64,000 nucleotides of DNA from an uncultured Paracoccaceae bacterium (GCA_947497185.1 CANMFL010000006.1:1-64000), one strand, 5' to 3'; positions 41,077 to 48,929 are shown, counted from the first letter of the stretch. Translations and numbers: made by a program. Notes: generated from the sequence alone by a model not told the origin.

Positions 41077-42192
41077 ATGACCACTCTCTCACAGGTGTCT
41101 GCGCGTTTCCCGAAACTTGATGCAGACTTAATGCAACGCCGCTTGGAGCGCCCCAAAGCAGGCACGCGCGTGATCATTGACACGGACACGGCGAACGAAA
41201 TTGATGACCAATACGCTTTGGCATGGGCGCTGCTGTCCCCTGAGCGTGTGAATGTCGTCGGCGTGACCGCTGTGCCGTTTTCGTTTCAGCACCACAAAGA
41301 AGGCTTGATCAAATCCGTCAACATTTTGAAAAATGGCGGCCCACAGAATGACGTCGAAGAAAAGTTCATGGGCGGACTTGGCGGCTGGCCAAAACGCATT
41401 TTCGAGGCAGGCCGCAACGCCGAAGACGTGAAGTTCGTCACGCCCGAAGAGGGTGTCGAGCTGTCTTATCAAGAAATCCTGACGGTCTATGACAAATGCG
41501 GTGTTCCATCTGAGGGCAAAGTATTTCGCGGCGCACCTGCCTATCTGACCGATTTTGATAGCCCCGTTGAAACGGATTCCACCCGTTTCATCATCGAACA
41601 AGCCCGCAATCGCGAGGATGGCCCCGTTTGCATTCTGGCGATGGGTGCTTTGACTAATATCGCATCCGCGCTTTTGTTGGCCCCTGATATCATCGACAAT
41701 ATCGTTGTGGCTTGGACCGCATCATTTCCGAGCTATGCACCATTTTGCAACGAGCCGTCGCTGAACCTTGTGCAAGACCGCCTTGCCTCGCAATTGCTGT
41801 TCGAATGTGGCGTGCCACATGTCTATCTGCCCGGCTATCATGTGGGTGCTCAACTGAGCATTTCCTATCCAGAGATGGAGCAGTTCGTGAAACCCAAAGG
41901 CGCAATTGGTGCGTATTTGTGGCACCTCTACACGCACAACCCACTGCACGATATGTTTGCGGTATCGAACCAAGAAACGAAAACTTGGGTGATTTGGGAT
42001 ATTATCAATGTCGCCTGGTTGTTTGATGACGCTTACGTCTCGATGCACATGACTACATCGCCGTCCTTGAATGATGACTTGTTTTGGGAAGCAGATCCAA
42101 AGCGTCATGCGATGGCCGAGGCTTATGACTTGGATCGCGATGCCATTTTTGAAGATTTCTTCAAAACATTGGAACGTGCGCCAAGCGCGTGA
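41077..42192 (+). CDS. Nucleoside-hydrolase-like protein with variant DTDxxNExDD motif
   Basis: The 371-residue protein has the nucleoside hydrolase fold, but its N-terminal metal motif reads VIIDTDTANEIDDQYAL instead of the usual DTDPGxDDA. Further family features are VCILAMGALTNIASALLL and the terminal block ETKTWVIWDIINVAWLFDD, which supplies the late active-site Asp. The insertion around residues 75-125 is longer than in inosine hydrolases. It probably hydrolyses an N-glycosidic bond in the compound taken up by the importer. The clear motif difference from the enzyme at 9371 indicates another substrate. A GGAG site lies before the ATG. Confidence 0.82.
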   Translation: MTTLSQVSARFPKLDADLMQRRLERPKAGTRVIIDTDTANEIDDQYALAWALLSPERVNVVGVTAVPFSFQHHKEGLIKSVNILKNGGPQNDVEEKFMGGLGGWPKRIFEAGRNAEDVKFVTPEEGVELSYQEILTVYDKCGVPSEGKVFRGAPAYLTDFDSPVETDSTRFIIEQARNREDGPVCILAMGALTNIASALLLAPDIIDNIVVAWTASFPSYAPFCNEPSLNLVQDRLASQLLFECGVPHVYLPGYHVGAQLSISYPEMEQFVKPKGAIGAYLWHLYTHNPLHDMFAVSNQETKTWVIWDIINVAWLFDDAYVSMHMTTSPSLNDDLFWEADPKRHAMAEAYDLDRDAIFEDFFKTLERAPSA

Positions 42193-42202
42193 ACTCTACC
42201 AT

Positions 42203-42240
42203 TGGCTTTGAGCACGTCGCAGTGGGCGTGTTCAAAGCCA
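42203..42240 (+). terminator. Stem-loop at the end of the importer operon
   Basis: TGGCTTTGA and TCAAAGCCA are perfectly complementary, with an inner CACG/CGTG stem. No T tract follows, so it is an imperfect intrinsic terminator. The next 240 bases to 42483 contain no gene I could support. Confidence 0.55.
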
Positions 42241-42483
42241 CAGTCTAACGACCCAGTAGAGCGCAACCCTTTCGGCGATGAAGCGGGCAAACAACGCCCG
42301 TTGCCTCACAATCTCATTCACATGATTGGTGCCTAAGGCCGCATCGTGGCTTATATCGGTCTGTCTCTAGGCCTGATCTGAACCAGAGTGCGCGACCACG
42401 ACGGGCCACGCATTAACTCATGTCGCAAAGAGATGCTGCCGACGTCGTGGCCAACAGCATCGTCATTGCGAGAAAATCTAATC

Positions 42484-43008
42484 TCAGTGCGTGCCGCGCA
42501 CTGGATAGTCATTTTCACGAACGAATTTTAGACCGTCGAGAAGGCTTTTGAGGGCAGGGCGCGAAAAAGGAGCATTCGACACATCCACAATGTGCACTTT
42601 ACCATCAGCGCGAACAACGAACGTTGCTGGTTCTGCAAAAGGACGATCCGTCTCTTCGGGACTGCGCGGGTCGGAGATATAAACGCCAAGCTTGGACATC
42701 TGCTCTGGGCTCAGGTCATATCCGATGGCGCCTTTGTAGCCGATGTCATTTGCAGAGGCTTTTGCCTTATCTTCCGGATCTGCAGATACGGCGAGAACGT
42801 CAACGTCGATTGCGGCGAAGTCGTCCAGCATACCATTCAATTCGGTCAGGTAAGATTTGCAGATGGGGCAATGTTTGCCGCGATAGATGACCACGAGTTG
42901 CCAGTCGCCGTTACCAGGGTTCGGGTGGCCGACTTTAACACTTCCACTGTTGAGCGTCTCGACTGCGATGTCTGGAAAGGTAGTGTCGGGTGTTAATACT
43001 TTAGGCAT
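42484..43008 (-). CDS. AhpC/TSA-family peroxiredoxin
   Basis: The 174-residue thioredoxin-fold protein has VVIYRGKHCPICKSYLTELNGM, with two Cys in a CxxC arrangement where peroxiredoxins have the peroxidatic centre. Then come IDVDVLAVSADPEDKA and EPATFVVRADGKVHIVDVSN. It probably reduces peroxides or serves as a thiol oxidoreductase. The start MPKVLTPDT at 43008 has an AAGGAA site; longer in-frame starts lack one. A perfect EcfG promoter at 43042-43067 places it in the general stress regulon. Confidence 0.85.
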   Translation of the reverse strand: MPKVLTPDTTFPDIAVETLNSGSVKVGHPNPGNGDWQLVVIYRGKHCPICKSYLTELNGMLDDFAAIDVDVLAVSADPEDKAKASANDIGYKGAIGYDLSPEQMSKLGVYISDPRSPEETDRPFAEPATFVVRADGKVHIVDVSNAPFSRPALKSLLDGLKFVRENDYPVRGTH

Positions 43009-43041
43009 GTCAGAGTTCCTTTTTTCTTGGTTCAGTTGGAT

Positions 43042-43067
43042 AACGGTCCGACACGCTGCATGGTTCC
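43042..43067 (-). promoter_or_regulatory. EcfG-type promoter for the peroxiredoxin gene
   Basis: On the minus strand GGAAC (43063-43067), 17 bases and CGTT (43042-43045) match the general-stress consensus 34 bases before the start. The remaining 290 bases to the next gene show no further feature I can support. Confidence 0.65.
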
Positions 43068-43355
43068 AAATTCTTCTAGTCGCGAAATGTTGCCCGCGGA
43101 TTATCGAGACGATCTTCCCAGTTGAGGGGGAGGAGGCACTAAAAAACCATAGAAATTGAGCAATAAAGCCGTTGATCTGCGAACAACACCGCACAGTGGC
43201 TTTGCTTGTGAAGACATGCGCCCCGCAGCATGAACAGCGAATGCGGTATCCGGAAATGTAAATTTCCCCCTGAATTACATGTTGCGAGATAGTTAAGAAT
43301 GGTTAATGCTAAGCGGTAATAAGTGTTTACGAGTACAACCTCTAGGAGGTGTTTT

Positions 43356-44492
43356 ATGGCGAGTTTTCAGCCAAAACCGGAGTCCGGTTATTACACTGTT
43401 GCTGACTGGTTAGAACTTCATTGTTTGGAAGTTCCGGTTGCTCGGGAATGGCTGTCCAGAGTCGGTGATTTTGCGTCCGCCGCAGAGTGTCGCAATTCAT
43501 CTCAGGTTCTGCCGTCCGCCGAAGAGATTTGGTCACTCGCATCTGAGGCCCTTGTCGAAATTTTGCCAGAGATTTCAGATGATATTGAATTCATCAGGGA
43601 TATTTGCGAGCGGGATTGGGATGCTCCGGCCGGTGCGGTCCCTTATACGCTAGATCGCGCTGAGCATCACACGCCATTGGTCTCTATGTGCTACCAGAGA
43701 ACGCCGGAAGATGCGCTTTGCGTGGCGCATGAATTTGGTCACGCTGTTCAGTACCATCTTGCGAGAGAATGTTTCATTTCGCCGATTTTGCGCGAAGTAG
43801 CGGCGTTTGCTGCGGAAAAGGCATTGATTGATTTTACGCATCGTGAACGGCCTGACTTGTATGCATCATTGAACGCAGCATGGGAATCCGACAGTGGCGT
43901 TATCTTTGGTCGCGACGTGGAAACGCTGTACGAGGCATTAAAAGACCCTACGAAATCATATGCTTATAGGATGAACTATCCACTGGCACGATTGCTGGCC
44001 GATGAGATTTTCAACGCCTCTGATTTTGATGATCTGGGAAAGATATATCGGGGCGGGCCGTCGCTACCAGTCCTGCTTTCGGCCATGAAAGACCGCACGG
44101 GAGCAGCTATTGAGGGTAATTATCTCCCTCAGGTTCCTGATGCTGACGCCAGCAACGCAGCTATGAATTCATATCAGTCACTCGGTATGATGGCGTTGCT
44201 CGATATTGATTACCTCGAAGGCGAGCCGGAGAAGAACATCGGAGAATATTATGCATTGCGGGTCGCGCATATGCATGAGCAGACCGCGTTTGTGGCGATT
44301 GGCAACGAAGACAAGCCAATTGGCTATGCGAATTGGGAAGTAGATAAAATCGATGTGCGTCTTATCCGTCTAACACGACTTTCAGCACCTTTCGGGGACG
44401 AGATTGAGGTGCGCGAAAAATTGTTGGCGCGGCTTCCTGAAAACGCAAATTTGCTGACCTGTGACGGGCAAGAAAAGCAGGTCACATGGTAA
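43356..44492 (+). CDS. M3-like zinc peptidase fused to a degenerate HlyC-like domain
   Basis: The 378-residue protein starts after a strong TAGGAGG site. Residues 125-129 are HEFGH, the zinc motif of M3 oligopeptidases. Glu154 lies 25 residues after His129, the exact position of the third M3 ligand, within LREVAAFAAEKAL. Residues 202-218 (YAYRMNYPLARLLADEI) mimic the catalytic Tyr-rich helix GYxxGYYSYxxAxxxAxD of M3 enzymes. The chain is much shorter than normal M3 peptidases (about 600 residues). From about residue 275 it resembles toxin-activating acyltransferases (SLGMMALL, PIGYANWE, LSAPFGDE), but the catalytic His and Asp of HlyC are missing there. It overlaps the intact HlyC-type gene by seven bases. 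A role as leader peptidase for the small peptide at 45165 is inference. Confidence 0.7.
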   Translation: MASFQPKPESGYYTVADWLELHCLEVPVAREWLSRVGDFASAAECRNSSQVLPSAEEIWSLASEALVEILPEISDDIEFIRDICERDWDAPAGAVPYTLDRAEHHTPLVSMCYQRTPEDALCVAHEFGHAVQYHLARECFISPILREVAAFAAEKALIDFTHRERPDLYASLNAAWESDSGVIFGRDVETLYEALKDPTKSYAYRMNYPLARLLADEIFNASDFDDLGKIYRGGPSLPVLLSAMKDRTGAAIEGNYLPQVPDADASNAAMNSYQSLGMMALLDIDYLEGEPEKNIGEYYALRVAHMHEQTAFVAIGNEDKPIGYANWEVDKIDVRLIRLTRLSAPFGDEIEVREKLLARLPENANLLTCDGQEKQVTW

Positions 44493-44935
44493 ATTTAGAT
44501 TACTACGCAAGCACTGGGTTTGCTCTCGAATTGCTGGCTCAGTCGCGATATCACAAGCAGCATCACTTTGGTGATTACTTCAGGACCGAAATTTTACCCG
44601 CGTTGTGGCGTAATCAGGCGCGGTATTACCTGACAGACGATGGTGTTCCGACGGCGATGGTCACGTGGGCATGGTTGAGCGAGGGTGTTGAAAAAGACCT
44701 CCATGCAACGGGTCGTTCGCTGGACGGTGAAGAATGGAACTGCGGGGATCGCCTATTCTTTAACGATTGGGTGACGCCGTATAACAACATCCGTGAGGTC
44801 GTCTACGACATGGCCCACAACATCTTTCCCGATCAGACTGCGACCAGCATGAGGCGCAACCAAGATGGGTCTGTCCGTCGTATCAATCGGTGGACTGGTG
44901 CGAACCTGCGCTGTGACCAAGAGGCCGTCGCATGA
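44486..44935 (+). CDS. HlyC-type toxin-activating lysine acyltransferase
   Basis: The 149-residue protein aligns along its length with HlyC: LELLAQSRYHKQHHF gives the catalytic His at residue 23. EILPALWRNQARYYLTDDGVPTAMVTWAWLSEG matches the LPA-x-QY...PVAYxSWAxLS block. EEWNCGDRLFFNDWVTPYNN gives the catalytic Asp at residue 94. HlyC enzymes transfer fatty acyl chains from acyl-ACP to internal Lys residues of RTX toxins and have a GNAT-like fold. No RTX toxin is encoded in the window. The only small secreted-peptide candidate nearby is the 75-residue product at 45165, which has several Lys residues, so that peptide is the inferred substrate. Confidence 0.88.
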   Translation: MVNLDYYASTGFALELLAQSRYHKQHHFGDYFRTEILPALWRNQARYYLTDDGVPTAMVTWAWLSEGVEKDLHATGRSLDGEEWNCGDRLFFNDWVTPYNNIREVVYDMAHNIFPDQTATSMRRNQDGSVRRINRWTGANLRCDQEAVA

Positions 44936-45049
44936 TGTATGTTCTGCCTTGGATCGTTCAAATATGTCGAACACTTATTTCTGGCGCTACTCGTTGACGT
45001 GTGCCGATCCGATTTGCGATCGAAATTTTTTAGATTGAGATCGTAAAAT

Positions 45050-45080
45050 GGGTGACAGGTTCTTGAACAACCCGTCACCC
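45050..45080 (+). other. Stem-loop upstream of the peptide gene (first)
   Basis: GGGTGAC and GTCACCC pair across 17 bases, which themselves contain GGTT...AACC complementarity. It lies in the 229-base gap between the acyltransferase and the peptide gene and may end the upstream message or structure the peptide leader. Confidence 0.5.
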
Positions 45081-45098
45081 GATAAGCCGCTGGGAATA

Positions 45099-45127
45099 AC
45101 CCCAGCACCTACAACAACGGCTGGGGT
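45099..45127 (+). other. Stem-loop upstream of the peptide gene (second)
   Basis: ACCCCAGC and GCTGGGGT form a perfect 8-bp stem with a 13-base loop about 38 bases before the peptide start. There is no T tract, so it is more likely an mRNA stability or regulatory structure than a terminator. Confidence 0.5.
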
Positions 45128-45164
45128 ATCATGTCTCGGCCAAAAACGAAAGTGAGACACGAAA

Positions 45165-45392
45165 ATGTCAACTGTATACACAAAACTATCTTCCGATGAT
45201 CTTTTTGGCGCAGTATCCTTCGGCGGTCACAAAACGAGCAAAGGCAATGCGAAGGCCCCTGCAAGCCCACAGTATGGTTATGGTGGTTACCACAATCAGC
45301 AACCTGGTGGTTCTCACGGTCACAGTGGTGTTTGCCCTCCAACGAATGCGTGCTCTACACGCCCAGCCGCAGGCGCTGGTGGCTGCCGCTAA
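45165..45392 (+). CDS. Putative secreted peptide precursor with double-glycine leader
   Basis: The 75-residue product has two parts. Residues 7-21 read KLSSDDLFGAVSFGG, matching double-glycine leaders of the LSxxEL...GG type. Residues 22-75 are unusual: a basic patch HKTSKGNAK (Lys 23, 26, 30), then PQYGYGGYHNQQPGGSHGHSG, then a Cys-containing end with Cys 57, 63 and 74. There are few hydrophobic residues and no enzyme-like motif. The gene lies between an HlyC-type acyltransferase and a type I exporter and is followed by a strong hairpin. It is probably the substrate of this system. A non-secreted small protein cannot be excluded. The ribosome site is weak (GUGAG about 12 bases before the ATG). 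Confidence 0.7.
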   Translation: MSTVYTKLSSDDLFGAVSFGGHKTSKGNAKAPASPQYGYGGYHNQQPGGSHGHSGVCPPTNACSTRPAAGAGGCR

Positions 45393-45405
45393 CTGAACGA
45401 CTTGT

Positions 45406-45428
45406 GGTGCCCGGTTTAGCCGGGCACC
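45406..45428 (+). terminator. Strong hairpin between peptide and exporter genes
   Basis: GGTGCCCGG and CCGGGCACC form a perfect 9-bp GC-rich stem around TTTAG. No T tract follows. Its place suggests partial termination or RNA stabilisation, giving more peptide than exporter, as is common in bacteriocin operons. Confidence 0.65.
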
Positions 45429-45456
45429 TATCCCCAGTCAGTTAAACACACATCAT

Positions 45457-45594
45457 TTGAAGTGCTTTCGTAAGAGTGCTTCCAAGGTTGCGCGAGCATT
45501 GCGAGGCGTCGTTCCATCGCAAGACGCAGAAATCGTGCCAGGTGCCACTTTGCCCAACGCTTGCATCACGACTGAAATTGTACAGGTTAAATAG
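45457..45594 (+). CDS. Possible small ORF coupled to the exporter gene (weak)
   Basis: From a TTG at 45457 a 45-residue basic product (MKCFRKSASKVARALRGVV, ending ITTEIVQVK) can be read. Its TAG shares one base with the GTG of the exporter (TAGTG), as in coupled genes. No ribosome site is visible before the TTG and no similarity is recognised. It may be a leader that couples translation, a second peptide, or nothing. Confidence 0.2.
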   Translation: MKCFRKSASKVARALRGVVPSQDAEIVPGATLPNACITTEIVQVK

Positions 45595-47255
45595 TGCCTT
45601 TAGACAACAATGCTGGCCGTGAGATTCCGCTGTCGTGGTTCACCCGATCGCTCAGGAAATACGCACCGCTATATATTGAACTGGTCTTTCTCGCGATCTG
45701 CCTACGCCTGATTGGATTGGTTGAACCGTTCATATTTCAGGTCATCATTGACCGCATCCTGCCATTCCAAAGGGAAGCATCCTTGATTGTTGTCGTCGCG
45801 ATCTTCGCGGCGGTGAGCCTATTTCAGATGGGCTTTGAAGTATTATCTAGCCTGCTTGGCATTCTTACTGCGAACAAAGTAACCCGCGATCTCGGTGCGC
45901 GGATATTTGATCATTTGTTCAAATTGCCGTTCAGCCATTTCCGGAAATGGTCAGTTGGCGAGACAATCGCACGGGTGAGTGAAACGGATACGATCCGCAA
46001 TTTTCTGGTTGGAACTTCGACTGGTGTGTTCCTCGATCTTTTGTTTGTTTTGATATACCTAGCCGTGCTTCTATCGCTTTCTGTGCCGCTTACGATGATC
46101 GTTCTGATCGCACTTCCCTTACAAGCTTTAGTTTACTTTTCATTTGGCCCGTTCCTGCGGCAGCGACTTCGGGCGCAGTTTGATGCCGGCGCACAGCATC
46201 AAACACAAATGGTGGAAAATATCTCGGGTATTGCGGCGGTAAAGGCGTTGAGCGCCGAAGGTAAAATGCTGGACCGCCTTAACCAAACTTTGGACAATAG
46301 CCTGTTCGCAAGCTACCGCGTTGGTATCCTAAGCATCTTTAGCGACAAACTGACGTTCGTCATCGAACGGGGCGTGACAATTTCTATTATCTACTTCGGT
46401 GCGAACCTTGTTTTCGCTGGTGAAATCACGCTTGGTCAACTTGTTGCATTCTATCTGCTTGCCGAAAAGGTCACAGAGCCGATTGCGAACTTTTCAGGCC
46501 TTTGGGAAAGCTGGCAAAACATCAAGGTTTCACGGCAAAGACTTGGTGACATTGTGAACTCCGATATGGAACCATTCAATGAACGCCCACTGCTTTTGCC
46601 AGATATCGAGCCGCGCCTGACGTTTGAAAACGTAACCTTTGCCTACACTGCGGGACGCCCAATTCTCAAAGAATTCGATTTCGAGGCACCGCCGAATTCA
46701 CTCACGCTGATCATCGGCCCGTCTGGCATTGGGAAGTCAACCTTTGGCCGATTGGCGTCCGGTATTGATGTCCCGTCCGAAGGTCGCGTGCTGGTCGGTG
46801 GTGAAGATATCGCGAAATACGAACCCCACGATATACGGACCAAGATCGCCTATATACCTCAAGAGCCTTACCTGTTCTCCGGCACGCTGCGTGAGAATCT
46901 GCTTATCGGCGAAAAAGATGCATCAACAGAAGACATTGAGGATGCCTTGCGGACAGCAGCGGCTGATACGCTGGTCGCGCAGTTGCCGATGGGGCTCGAT
47001 ACGCATGTCGGCGAACGCGGTTCAGCTCTGTCTGGTGGTCAAAGGCAACGAATTGCGATTGCCCGTTCGCTGTTGAAAAAACCCAAAATCATTATTCTAG
47101 ACGAACCTACCAGTGCGCTGGATGACGCCGCACAGCGTACTATGGTCGAAAAACTGAAAAATTTTAAATCGACTGCGACCGTGATCGTCATAACCCACAG
47201 GGCAGACGTGTTTGGCCAGTCCGATCAAATTGTTGATTTTGAGAGCCTGCTATGA
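45594..47255 (+). CDS. Type I secretion ABC exporter without peptidase domain
   Basis: The 553-residue protein joins a membrane domain of six helices (IPLSWFTRSLRKYAPLYIELVFLAICLRLIGLVEPFIFQVIIDRIL resembles HlyB helix 1) to an ATPase domain with Walker A GPSGIGKST, signature LSGGQRQRIAIARSLL, Walker B IIILDEPTSALD and switch THR. It starts straight at the membrane domain. Both the C39 leader peptidase of bacteriocin exporters and the C39-like domain of HlyB are absent. The start is a GTG just after an in-frame TAA. It exports the peptide or another cluster product together with the adaptor at 47252. Leader removal would need another protease, and the M3-like protein is a candidate. Confidence 0.88.
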   Translation: MPLDNNAGREIPLSWFTRSLRKYAPLYIELVFLAICLRLIGLVEPFIFQVIIDRILPFQREASLIVVVAIFAAVSLFQMGFEVLSSLLGILTANKVTRDLGARIFDHLFKLPFSHFRKWSVGETIARVSETDTIRNFLVGTSTGVFLDLLFVLIYLAVLLSLSVPLTMIVLIALPLQALVYFSFGPFLRQRLRAQFDAGAQHQTQMVENISGIAAVKALSAEGKMLDRLNQTLDNSLFASYRVGILSIFSDKLTFVIERGVTISIIYFGANLVFAGEITLGQLVAFYLLAEKVTEPIANFSGLWESWQNIKVSRQRLGDIVNSDMEPFNERPLLLPDIEPRLTFENVTFAYTAGRPILKEFDFEAPPNSLTLIIGPSGIGKSTFGRLASGIDVPSEGRVLVGGEDIAKYEPHDIRTKIAYIPQEPYLFSGTLRENLLIGEKDASTEDIEDALRTAAADTLVAQLPMGLDTHVGERGSALSGGQRQRIAIARSLLKKPKIIILDEPTSALDDAAQRTMVEKLKNFKSTATVIVITHRADVFGQSDQIVDFESLL

Positions 47256-48580
47256 CTGACCGATTAGAGGAACCGATAAGCATTAAGTCCCCGATGTTGC
47301 ACACAACGATATGGTTCACGATGTCGGTCTTTGTCGCAATCATCGTAATGGCCTGCCTATTCAAGGTAGAGGTCGTGGCGCGGGGGACAGGTAAGGTTGT
47401 GCCAGTCAGCCGCGTTCAAGTCGTGCAGCCCGAATTTGATGGAAAAATTACTGCCATCAACGTCAGAAACGGGTCGCGGGTCGCGCGTGGAGATATCTTG
47501 ATAGAGTTCGATACCACTGATGCGAATGCAGACGTGAATACAATCATGGCAGAGATTGAACGGCTGACGATCGAGCGGGCCCGCGTATCCGCTTTACTGT
47601 TTGGCCTCGATAGCGGCAGCCTTTTGGATGAACAGATCCGGCAGCAGGTGATGGTTTCGTTTTCAGAAAGCATCGCAAACGACCACCCGATTTATGTTGA
47701 GCAAGCGCGCTTATTGGCCGCGGAATTGGACGATCTGCACGCCGCTCTCGCCCAGATCCAAGCTGGCATGGTTGCAAATGACAGGTCTGTGGATGTCACG
47801 CTGGCGAATATTGCACGCGTGGAAGCAACCCTTGCGGTCCAAGAAGAACGCATGACCATTGCACAAGACCTGTTAGATCGCGGCACCTCTAGCCGGATTT
47901 CATTCATCGATGTCCAAGAGGCGTTCATATCCTTGGAAAACGAACGCGAGATTTACCGACGGGAGCTTGACCAGAAACGCAGTCAAGTCACATCACTGCT
48001 GGCGGATGAACGTAGTATCGTAACGGGACGCCGCAGTCTTCTTTTGGAGCGTCGGTCAGAGATTCAAGCGCGACTGGCAATGCTTGACGAACAGCTTCGT
48101 AGTTCTGAACGGCGTATGAGAGCGGCCAAATTGGTCGCGCCGATGGATGGCATCGTGGACCAACTTGAGGTTTTTACAATCGGGGCAGTGGCTCCCGCCG
48201 GAGAGGAAATTTTGCGGGTTGTGCCTGAAGATCAGAACATAGAGGTGATCGGAGTTTTCACCAACAATGACATCGGATTTGTTGAAATCGGGCAGCAGGT
48301 CAACATCAACCTCGACGCCTATCCATCGGAACGGTTCGGATTTATCAGAGGTCGAGTTTTGGATGTGGCCGCTGACTCGACAGAGATATCAGAAGGAAAG
48401 TGGTCCTTCGAAGTACGGATCACCCCAGATGAGAGCGAAATGATCAGCGGCTTAGACAAAATCTCCTTGCTCCCCGGAATGACTGCAGTCGTTGACATCA
48501 CCACGGACAAAAGAAGGCTAATCAGCTACTTTTTCGCGCCAATCGTTGACACCGTTAATTCTGCTTTGGGCGAGAGATAA
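47252..48580 (+). CDS. HlyD-family membrane fusion protein (type I secretion adaptor)
   Basis: The 442-residue protein has a cytoplasmic tail, a single membrane anchor (TIWFTMSVFVAIIVMACLF) and the biotinyl-lipoyl half-motif (VVQPEFDGKITAINVRNGSRVARGDILIEFDTTDA). Long coiled coils span about residues 95-280, and the second lipoyl half follows (RMRAAKLVAPMDGIVDQLEVFTIGAVAPAGEEIL) with a C-terminal beta domain. It links the ABC exporter to an outer-membrane TolC-type channel, which is not in the window. It overlaps the exporter by four bases. Confidence 0.9.
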   Translation: MTDRLEEPISIKSPMLHTTIWFTMSVFVAIIVMACLFKVEVVARGTGKVVPVSRVQVVQPEFDGKITAINVRNGSRVARGDILIEFDTTDANADVNTIMAEIERLTIERARVSALLFGLDSGSLLDEQIRQQVMVSFSESIANDHPIYVEQARLLAAELDDLHAALAQIQAGMVANDRSVDVTLANIARVEATLAVQEERMTIAQDLLDRGTSSRISFIDVQEAFISLENEREIYRRELDQKRSQVTSLLADERSIVTGRRSLLLERRSEIQARLAMLDEQLRSSERRMRAAKLVAPMDGIVDQLEVFTIGAVAPAGEEILRVVPEDQNIEVIGVFTNNDIGFVEIGQQVNINLDAYPSERFGFIRGRVLDVAADSTEISEGKWSFEVRITPDESEMISGLDKISLLPGMTAVVDITTDKRRLISYFFAPIVDTVNSALGER

Positions 48581-48742
48581 CAGCGGTTATTTTGACATTA
48601 GCGGCGTCTCGGCTCGCCACGCTCGTACTGGCCACAAGTGCCAATCCGCAAGCGTTCCATCTGATCCGCAATGGTCGCTTTGAAGTGGTCCCACTAATTC
48701 GGACAGTTTTAGCGGCTCAGCTAAGATGTAATCGGGTTGGTT

Positions 48743-48820
48743 TCATGCCGCCTTCTGGGATCGTTCTGTGTCAAAGAATGCGTCGTCAGGGGTTCGTTTG
48801 TCGAGGGCCTTGCGAGGCCG
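48743..48820 (-). pseudogene. C-terminal remnant of an IS30-like transposase
   Basis: The minus strand reads RPRKALDKRTPDDAFF, then DTERSQKAA and a TGA at 48743-48745. RPRKxLxxxTPxEaF is the standard end of IS30-type transposases. The sequence just beyond, toward 48650, includes a stretch resembling an element end. No longer reading frame survives. The whole interval 48581-49086 has no intact gene and appears to be IS debris with short palindromes. Confidence 0.5.
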
Positions 48821-48929
48821 CTAAGAGTTGGAGAACCCGAGGCGCATTTGCGTCGAAGCGAAGCTTCAGGTCCGCCGCAGAGGCGGCAGTAAGCGCGCTT
48901 TGGGCAGACGAAAGCCTATGGTGCTGCCG

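Noticed and set aside
43356..44935. Classical RTX toxin operon
   Set aside because: No large glycine-rich repeat protein is encoded in the window, and the only small secreted candidate is the 75-residue peptide.
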